From: Candidatus Hydrogenedentota bacterium
Lineage (GTDB): Bacteria; Hydrogenedentota; Hydrogenedentia; Hydrogenedentales; CAITNO01
DNA: 11,645 nucleotides
Assembly: GCA_022710255.1 (NCBI GenBank)
Contig: JAKLHG010000072.1
Coordinates: forward strand, 1 to 11,645
Direction: 5' to 3'
Part shown: piece after piece, positions 6,990 to 11,645 of the stretch
Layout: the number at the start of each line of letters is the position of its first letter
Numbering within the stretch: the stretch's first letter is position 1
The notes under the pieces: model-generated
The model's input: only the letters and a program-made list of their open reading frames with translations
The model's database searches: none
What the model was told of the DNA's origin: nothing
Translations under genes and position numbers: made by a program

Positions 6990-7180
6990 AATACCCGCCT
7001 TTGCGTCCCGGATTCGGGATAGTGCGTAAAATATTGCCTTGTTTACAGCCTCTTGCCCTTCCGGCGGACAAGAGATAACGGCAACATGAGGGTATGGTAA
7101 CTGATTGGTTTGCGGGACACAAAACCACAAAGAACAGGCCCCCCGGCTCCCATACCGAACGAAGGATATAAAAAGAACGA
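6990..7180. other. Intergenic leader upstream of the GH32 gene
   Basis: This 191-base gap separates the DUF1080 stop from the GH32 start. The minus strand has a 9-bp stem with one G-T wobble (7074-7066 with 7058-7050, 7-base loop). A weak promoter-like pair also occurs, TTGTGT, 17 bases, TACCAT, with the latter at 7099-7094. No T-tract follows the stem, so it is not an obvious terminator. Whether GH32 has its own promoter is open. Confidence 0.3.
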
Positions 7181-8257
7181 TTACCGGGATAGGGGCCGCA
7201 GAACGATATTCCTATACTGTACCGCCGTATGGTCGCCTTGGAGATAGACAGGCCCGGCGCGACTCTCATCTGACCACAATGCGCCGCCGGTACAGCCCGC
7301 CAAAGGCTGATTGTCCACGATAAGCTGTCCGTTCAGTTTAACCGTAACATGGCGGTCCGCCAGCGTGATATCCAACGTTTGCCATTCTCCCGCGGGTTTC
7401 TCTGCGGACACGATCGGCTCAATACGCCCGTAGATAGCCCCCATAGTGTGGCAATCCGGCGCTTTTCCAAAACTGTCAACAACCTGCACCTCATAAATGC
7501 CGCGCAGGTAAATGCCGCTGTTGCCGTCCGGCGGCACGTTGACTTCCAGCGTCAGGTTAAAGTCCTCCCAAGCGCCGTCTGTTACCAGGTTCCCATAGGC
7601 AATATGCGGCTGTCCCTCCTGCTGTACGGGATCGTTTACCAGCATCCCGTCCCGTACCGACCACCCGTTGGCGACATTCTTCTCCGTCGGGGTCCAGCCC
7701 TGCAGTTCGCTGCCGGGTTTGTTCACGTCCTTCAATGATGCCCAGCGGGCGCCGCCGAACACGGACCATCCGTCCAGGTCGCGTCCATTGAACAGCGATA
7801 TGGCTTCTCCGAGTCGTACTGTGGACAAGTCGGGCGCCGGGGGAAGGGCGGGGATGCGTTGCCCGCTGAACTCCTGCTTGAACACGCTGGCGCTGTCCGA
7901 GGAAGGTTCCGCGAATACGCCGTTCATAATGTCCCCGCTTACGCTTGCCGTTATGGTAATGGGATGGGCCTGTTTGCGGATTACCGCGCCGGATGCGTCC
8001 CGGATATCATCCATGCGCACCCGCAGTGCGTGGAGCGTGTCCCCGTCAAAGTAAATGCTGGTAAGCAATTCGGGACTGCCGCCCATCCACAAGAGGGCGC
8101 CGTCGAAATAGCCGGGCTCCTGGCGCACCTCCAGCCAACCGGCGCCCCCGCTTGCCGGTGTCAGGGCCCAGCGGCCCAGGAATGGATTTTCCGCCGCAGC
8201 CAGGAAACCGGAAGCAACAAGGATAACGGCGGCGCCGTAATATACTTTTTTTCTCAT
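7181..8257 (-). CDS. Secreted DUF1080 protein (3-keto-disaccharide hydrolase family)
   Basis: 358 residues. The signal peptide is MRKKVYYGAAVILVASGFLA, with likely cleavage after A22. The start at 8257 is fixed by a perfect AGGAGG (8268-8263) five bases upstream. Residues about 24-140 form a separate beta-rich N-terminal domain (FLGRW..., lipocalin-like in appearance). The DUF1080 LamG-like domain follows: LFNGRDLDGW (155-164), GNSGIYLRGIYEVQVVDS (245-262), GAIYGRI (273-279), KPAGEWQTLDI (287-297), VTVKLNGQLIVDN (304-316), GPVYLQGDHTAVQYRNI (335-351). Characterised members hydrolyse 3-keto-glycosides, but many uncharacterised DUF1080 proteins may only bind carbohydrate. Secretion and the adjacent GH32 gene suggest extracellular sugar processing; sequence alone does not prove catalysis. 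Confidence 0.9.
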   Translation of the reverse strand: MRKKVYYGAAVILVASGFLAAAENPFLGRWALTPASGGAGWLEVRQEPGYFDGALLWMGGSPELLTSIYFDGDTLHALRVRMDDIRDASGAVIRKQAHPITITASVSGDIMNGVFAEPSSDSASVFKQEFSGQRIPALPPAPDLSTVRLGEAISLFNGRDLDGWSVFGGARWASLKDVNKPGSELQGWTPTEKNVANGWSVRDGMLVNDPVQQEGQPHIAYGNLVTDGAWEDFNLTLEVNVPPDGNSGIYLRGIYEVQVVDSFGKAPDCHTMGAIYGRIEPIVSAEKPAGEWQTLDITLADRHVTVKLNGQLIVDNQPLAGCTGGALWSDESRAGPVYLQGDHTAVQYRNIVLRPLSR

Positions 8258-8392
8258 GACAACCTCCTGTTTAAATTCAACCTGTACCCGGACTCGGATA
8301 CAACCACAGGTTTGTTACAAAAGAACATGCAAGAACAAAGGCTTCCATTCGCGCCGATGAGAATCGCCATTGCCGTTCGTAGGCGGCGGGGC

Positions 8393-10090
8393 TCAAAACT
8401 TCGCCAACGCGGTGCCTACGATAAATTCCGGAGATATATTCAGAAGTTGCCAGGCTTTGAAGGGCTTGTTCCGATGCCGTTCGGCTGCCTTGGATACGGG
8501 TGGCGCGTCAAGGCCTGCGGCGATGTCATAGTGCTTGAGCGCTTCATCCTGGTGTCCCAGAAGATCCAGACAACGTCCTGCCCATACGTGGGCTTCCGCA
8601 TGCATCACGGGATCACGGTAGTCATACTCCGTGTTCTGCAGCAGCAGGGGCAGCGCCCGTGCATACAGTTTTTCCTTTAACAGCAGCAGACCGGCCATGC
8701 GCGGGAAAATTGGCTCGCCCGGCAGCAGTTCCGTGGCGCATAGCAGGTGGTAAACGGCCTTGCTCGTATCCAATTGGTCAAGATAGGCCGACCAGGCCTC
8801 TTCATACTCATACAGGGCGGCGCGCTCGGTGGCATCGAGTTGACCGCCGCCGGGCAAGTCATCGATATCATACCGGTTTTCATCGCCCTCCCACAGGGCG
8901 GAGATACGGAAGCCGCGGAACCGGTCATTCAGGCAGACGGGATAATCCCCGTGCGCCATCCACAGGGCATCATCTTCGGGGCTCAGTACAACGCTCTGCA
9001 CATTGTTCATCGCGGCGACGATGCTTCCCGTGACACGTTTGCGCCCTTCGAAGGGGTCTATGCAGTCGCCCAGCAGTACGGGGCCGTCCTCCGGGGAAAG
9101 GTTGCCCCGTTTCTCTTCCAGCAGTTCGGTGAGTCGCTGGAAACGGCCATGCGTGTTCTCCTGAAACGGGTGGGGGCCCACTTCCCGTGACTGCATGTCT
9201 TTGGTGACATAGTGATTCGTGCGCACCAGGGTGTCCTCCTCGGGACGTACGACTTCGGCATGACGGGCCGAGAACCCCACGATAGCGGCATCCTTTGCCC
9301 GCGTGTCCACTACGAACAGGGAAAGGCCGCACAGGCGCCGTGTTTTCAGGATGCGATTGGTAGCCTCCTCCAGATTCGTGCATTCCGCCAGAACATCGCT
9401 GGCTATCTGAAAAATCGGGGTGCCTTTTGTGCTTAGATCGCGGGTAAATTTCGAGTGCATGCCGACAAACAGGCCGCTCTCATTAAACCCCTGCCCGCTG
9501 CCGGGAACGCCCAGCGACCCGATCCAGCAGTGGCGCTGCCCGCCTTCCGGATGCATGACGAGGAGGGCATTATTGGTATTCCAGACGCCGCGTCCGAAAA
9601 AGTCAAAGTTGCGGCCGATTATCACCTTGCCGTCGCGGGTGGCGTTGCCTCGGGCGAAGAAACAGGAGCACGCGGGTGTCAGCGTTGTAAAGCTTGCTCC
9701 CGCCAGGACATGAAAGAGGTCGGGCATGATAAAAAGTCGTTCGGCGTCTTTAGGCTTCAGGCCGTAGGCCCGGGCCAGGGCGCCCAGGTGGATATGCCAC
9801 CCCTCGCTGATCTGGCTGCGATTGCGCCAGTGAAAAAAGGAGGAGATTAGCCCTGCCACGGGGCCTGCTGCGCCGCCGGCGGTATGAAACACCAGTTTTC
9901 GGAGCATCCGGTTCATATATTGGGGTACCACATCACCGCAGGCGGCGGACGCCAGTTCGCCATGCTGGCGTCCCATGGCCTCCTGGCTTCCACGGAGATG
10001 GGCGATATAGATGCCTTTCCGCCGGACCAGGGTGCCGCCGGAACGTTCAATAGACAAATCCTTTTCCGCAAAATCAGCCATTGTTTCCAT
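8393..10090 (-). CDS. C45-type Ntn-hydrolase (acyl-CoA:6-APA acyltransferase-like) with TPR-like C-terminal tail
   Basis: 565 residues, longer than the roughly 350-400 of typical C45 proteins. The core (about 20-400) has the family signature ACSCFFARGNAT then VIIGRNFDF: C141 is the probable nucleophile, exposed by self-cleavage after A140, and R160-N161-F162-D163 follows as in C45 and choloylglycine hydrolases. GFNESGL (201-207) and RTNHY (290-294) are further family motifs. Residues about 420-540 are helical with a TPR-like repeat (AHVWAGRCLDLLGHQDEALK). Known relatives make or break amide bonds between an acyl group and an amine (penicillin acyltransferase, carcinine hydrolase). No signal peptide is seen, so a cytoplasmic protein is inferred. 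ATG 10090 is chosen for AAAGGTG about 8 bases upstream; ATG 10081 is possible. The GNAT gene ends 22 bases upstream, suggesting co-transcription. Substrate unknown. Confidence 0.86.
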   Translation of the reverse strand: METMADFAEKDLSIERSGGTLVRRKGIYIAHLRGSQEAMGRQHGELASAACGDVVPQYMNRMLRKLVFHTAGGAAGPVAGLISSFFHWRNRSQISEGWHIHLGALARAYGLKPKDAERLFIMPDLFHVLAGASFTTLTPACSCFFARGNATRDGKVIIGRNFDFFGRGVWNTNNALLVMHPEGGQRHCWIGSLGVPGSGQGFNESGLFVGMHSKFTRDLSTKGTPIFQIASDVLAECTNLEEATNRILKTRRLCGLSLFVVDTRAKDAAIVGFSARHAEVVRPEEDTLVRTNHYVTKDMQSREVGPHPFQENTHGRFQRLTELLEEKRGNLSPEDGPVLLGDCIDPFEGRKRVTGSIVAAMNNVQSVVLSPEDDALWMAHGDYPVCLNDRFRGFRISALWEGDENRYDIDDLPGGGQLDATERAALYEYEEAWSAYLDQLDTSKAVYHLLCATELLPGEPIFPRMAGLLLLKEKLYARALPLLLQNTEYDYRDPVMHAEAHVWAGRCLDLLGHQDEALKHYDIAAGLDAPPVSKAAERHRNKPFKAWQLLNISPEFIVGTALAKF

Positions 10091-10112
10091 CCGTATACAC
10101 CTTTCTGCCTTA

Positions 10113-10727
10113 TTATTTGTTCAGAAGCGCCGGCCGACGCAGTTCATAAAACATGACCTCGGTGCCGGACATTAATCCTTTTTTAATGACTTGAAACCCA
10201 AAGCGGCCGTAAATGGCGATATTTTTTTCCTTGTTAGTAATGAGGTAACAGGGGAGCCTTTCGGCGTCTGCACGGGCCAGGGCCGGTTCCAGCAGTTTTC
10301 GGGATATCCCTTCGCCCTGCCGGTCCGGTGACACCCCCAGCACGTCCAGCACCCAATGGGGGGAAGTTATGCTCGCGCGCATCCGGTTCATGGCTTCGGT
10401 GTGTACTTGGCGCAGCCGCAGCAGCTCCTTTGGATACAACAAGAACGGTGCCTGCCAGAGCCCGGCGACAAACTGGTCCCAGACCCATATCCAGACACTT
10501 AATTCCGGCGAGCGCCACAAGGCGGCCCCGGCAAAATCCGAAGTCGTGTAGGCATGACCCCGCCGGGCGGTGCCCCATACCCAGCGTGGGAACGCATAGT
10601 GGAGCAGCTTCTCACGCCGCGCAGGGTCGGGCAATATATATGAATCGACTGGGTCGTCCATAAAGGCCCGGGCAAGGGCATGGCCGGCGGCCTCGGCGTG
10701 TTCCTTCAGTATCGGAATGACTTCCAT
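10113..10727 (-). CDS. GNAT-family N-acetyltransferase
   Basis: 204 residues. The acetyl-CoA-binding core lies in the C-terminal half: a beta strand WVLDVLGVSPDRQGEGISR (125-143) containing R136-Q-G-E-G140, the pyrophosphate-binding loop, then a helix and a strand with LITNKEKNIAIYGRFGFQV (162-180), the usual motif A/B arrangement. The N-terminal part (EHAEAAGHALARAFMDDP) is typical of GNAT proteins of this size. It would transfer an acetyl group from acetyl-CoA to an amine; the acceptor is unknown. ATG 10727 has AGGA about 6 bases upstream. It is followed after 22 bases by the C45-type gene, so the two may act on related amine substrates, which is inference only. Confidence 0.88.
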   Translation of the reverse strand: MEVIPILKEHAEAAGHALARAFMDDPVDSYILPDPARREKLLHYAFPRWVWGTARRGHAYTTSDFAGAALWRSPELSVWIWVWDQFVAGLWQAPFLLYPKELLRLRQVHTEAMNRMRASITSPHWVLDVLGVSPDRQGEGISRKLLEPALARADAERLPCYLITNKEKNIAIYGRFGFQVIKKGLMSGTEVMFYELRRPALLNK

Positions 10728-10812
10728 TTTGGTTCCTGTCGTGTGTTACTTTGACTGCGCGGCATCATCTTTGGTTGTGCTTAGAAATCGTGTTGTAAAG
10801 CCAACGACAAAA

Positions 10813-10856
10813 AGGGCAGGACGTAATTTTTGAGTCCTTTCAGTCCCTTACGTCCT
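10813..10856 (-). terminator. Possible Rho-independent terminator after the CocE/NonD gene
   Basis: On the minus strand AGGACGTAA (10856-10848) pairs perfectly with TTACGTCCT (10826-10818), 9 bp, followed by GCCC and a short T run. The loop is long (21 bases) and the T run starts about 4 bases after the stem, so strength is doubtful. It lies about 70-115 bases after the stop at 10929. One arm is part of the 9-bp tandem repeat. Confidence 0.35.
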
Positions 10857-10869
10857 TTTAGTCCTTTTT
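10834..10869. repeat. Four tandem copies of a 9-bp GTCCYTTNN repeat
   Basis: GTCC starts at 10834, 10843, 10852 and 10861, an exact 9-base period. The units are GTCCTTTCA, GTCCCTTAC, GTCCTTTTA and GTCCTTTTT. The array lies in the gap after the CocE/NonD gene. Function unknown; slippage-generated intergenic filler or a protein-binding array are both possible. Confidence 0.7.
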
Positions 10870-10928
10870 ATTATTCTTATCAGCGCCGTTTCCCATCACT
10901 GATGCCTGTCTTCACTTTGAACAAAGCC

Positions 10929-11645
10929 TTACCGCGGAATCACCGGTAGCAGGATATGTGATGGGTGCTGCGCCGTATGATACACGGTCTGGGTCGCCGG
11001 GTGGAGCTCCGTGTCCGTGCCAAAGGGCAGGCCGCTGTTCGGATTCCGGTCGAAGCGAGGGAAATCACTGCTGGAGATTTCCACGCGCACTTGGTGTCCC
11101 GCCTTGAACAGGTTGCTCGTCACCCAGAGGTCAATTTCGTACTTTTCAACAGCGCCCGGCGTGAGCGGTTCCGCCGCTTCGGGGCCTTTGCGGCACCGGG
11201 CGCGGAGAATGCCGTCGCAGAGGTTGAATGCCCGGCCGTCGGGATGCACATCCACGAGCTTGGCGGTAAAGTCCGTGTCGGGCGCGGTGGATGCGGCGTA
11301 GAGCACCATCGTCACCGGGCCGGTCACTTCCAAGTCATCGGCAAGTACGGCGCCCGTATAGACCAGCACGTCATCGCGCCGTTCCACTTCCGACTGGTCA
11401 TAGGGCCCCGCCTTCGCCCCGACGAGGTTGTTGCCGCCTACTGTCGGCACCGGATTTGCCGGGTCGTAGGTGAACGCGTCTGACGGTTCTTCACCCGGTT
11501 GGTCCAGGGACAGCGTGCCGTCGCCCCGTGAACTGTTTGCCTTGCCGCCGCCATGCAGGTACATAGGCGTATAGTGGGTCCGTTCCAGCGGCCATTCATT
11601 CTCGCCGCGCCAGCGGTTTTCCCCCATGATGAACAACTGGTAGGC
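10929..11645 (-). CDS. CocE/NonD-family (S15-type) hydrolase, C-terminal part only
   Basis: The frame is open to the right edge (codons A-Y-Q-L-F-I-M-G-E-N-R-W from 11645), so this is the last 238 residues of a longer protein. FIMGENRWRGENEWPL is the characteristic segment joining the alpha/beta-hydrolase core to the C-terminal jelly-roll of X-Pro dipeptidyl-peptidase/CocE proteins. The jelly-roll follows, with DDVLVYTGAVLADDLEVTGP, DTDFTAKLVDVHPDGRAFNL, GHQVRVEISSSDFPRFDRN and the closing QTVYHTAQHPSHILLPVIP. Family members cleave esters or amides (cocaine esterase, alpha-amino-acid ester hydrolases, glutaryl-7-ACA acylase). The catalytic Ser, Asp and His would all lie beyond the window, so activity and export cannot be judged. 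A TTG at 11636 is internal, not a start. Confidence 0.92.
   Translation of the reverse strand, partial: AYQLFIMGENRWRGENEWPLERTHYTPMYLHGGGKANSSRGDGTLSLDQPGEEPSDAFTYDPANPVPTVGGNNLVGAKAGPYDQSEVERRDDVLVYTGAVLADDLEVTGPVTMVLYAASTAPDTDFTAKLVDVHPDGRAFNLCDGILRARCRKGPEAAEPLTPGAVEKYEIDLWVTSNLFKAGHQVRVEISSSDFPRFDRNPNSGLPFGTDTELHPATQTVYHTAQHPSHILLPVIPR

Larger units (their letters stand above)
10728..10928. other. Intergenic region between CocE/NonD and GNAT genes
   Basis: Besides the tandem repeat and possible terminator listed separately, this 201-base stretch holds no gene. It is more AT-rich than its neighbours. A convincing promoter for the GNAT gene could not be picked by eye. Confidence 0.4.

Noticed and set aside
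6990..7130. Extended N-terminus of the GH32 protein
   Set aside because: It would bury the signal peptide 47 residues inside the protein; ATG 6989 has a ribosome binding site and opens the signal sequence.
8309..8321. Short palindrome TTTGTTACAAA upstream of the DUF1080 gene as an operator
   Set aside because: Arms of only 5 bases with a single central base are expected by chance at this length, and no regulator gene is adjacent.
10834..10869. CRISPR array
   Set aside because: Units of 9 bases are contiguous with no spacers and no cas genes nearby.

Overview
The window is a compact bacterial chromosomal segment in which every gene I can support lies on the minus strand, so transcription reads from high to low coordinates. 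Ten protein genes cover nearly all of it; two run off the window edges. I see no rRNA, tRNA, CRISPR array, transposase or phage gene. Base composition is moderately GC-rich. Secreted DUF1080 and GH32 enzymes, a C45-type acyltransferase with a helical-repeat tail, a CocE/NonD hydrolase, a PIN-based toxin-antitoxin pair and tandem GTCCTTT-like repeats together resemble environmental bacteria of the Planctomycetota/Lentisphaerota/Kiritimatiellota or Hydrogenedentota type. That placement is inference; no marker gene is present.

Layout in transcription order. (1) 11645-10929: C-terminal part of a CocE/NonD (S15-type) hydrolase. (2) 10928-10728: a 200-base gap with a 9-bp tandem repeat and a possible terminator. 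(3) 10727-8393: a GNAT acetyltransferase and a C45-type Ntn-hydrolase with a TPR-like tail, 22 bases apart and probably co-transcribed. (4) 8257-4842: two exported sugar-related proteins, a DUF1080 (3-keto-disaccharide hydrolase family) protein and a GH32 fructan hydrolase. (5) 4841-4536: a 306-base gap rich in small palindromes, ending in a promoter-like sequence. (6) 4535-3639: an exported or membrane-anchored M14 metallocarboxypeptidase. (7) 3565-2937: a toxin-antitoxin pair (small antitoxin plus PIN-domain RNase) behind a centred double palindrome that looks like its operator. (8) 2915-1: an AhpD/carboxymuconolactone-decarboxylase-like CxxC protein, then two tandem paralogous iron-sulfur proteins of the HdrD/GlpC type, the last cut by the left edge.

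Functional reading. The left third is a tightly coupled thiol/iron-sulfur redox module: ATGA overlap between the CxxC protein and the first Fe-S protein, then 3 bases to the second. The middle is an extracellular carbohydrate-degradation pair. The right third holds enzymes acting on amide, ester or acyl bonds. The least ordinary items are the paired two-CCG-domain Fe-S proteins (one lacking a cluster cysteine), the symmetric operator candidate in front of the toxin-antitoxin pair, the palindrome-dense intergenic block, and the C45-TPR fusion. None of them by itself proves a new system.
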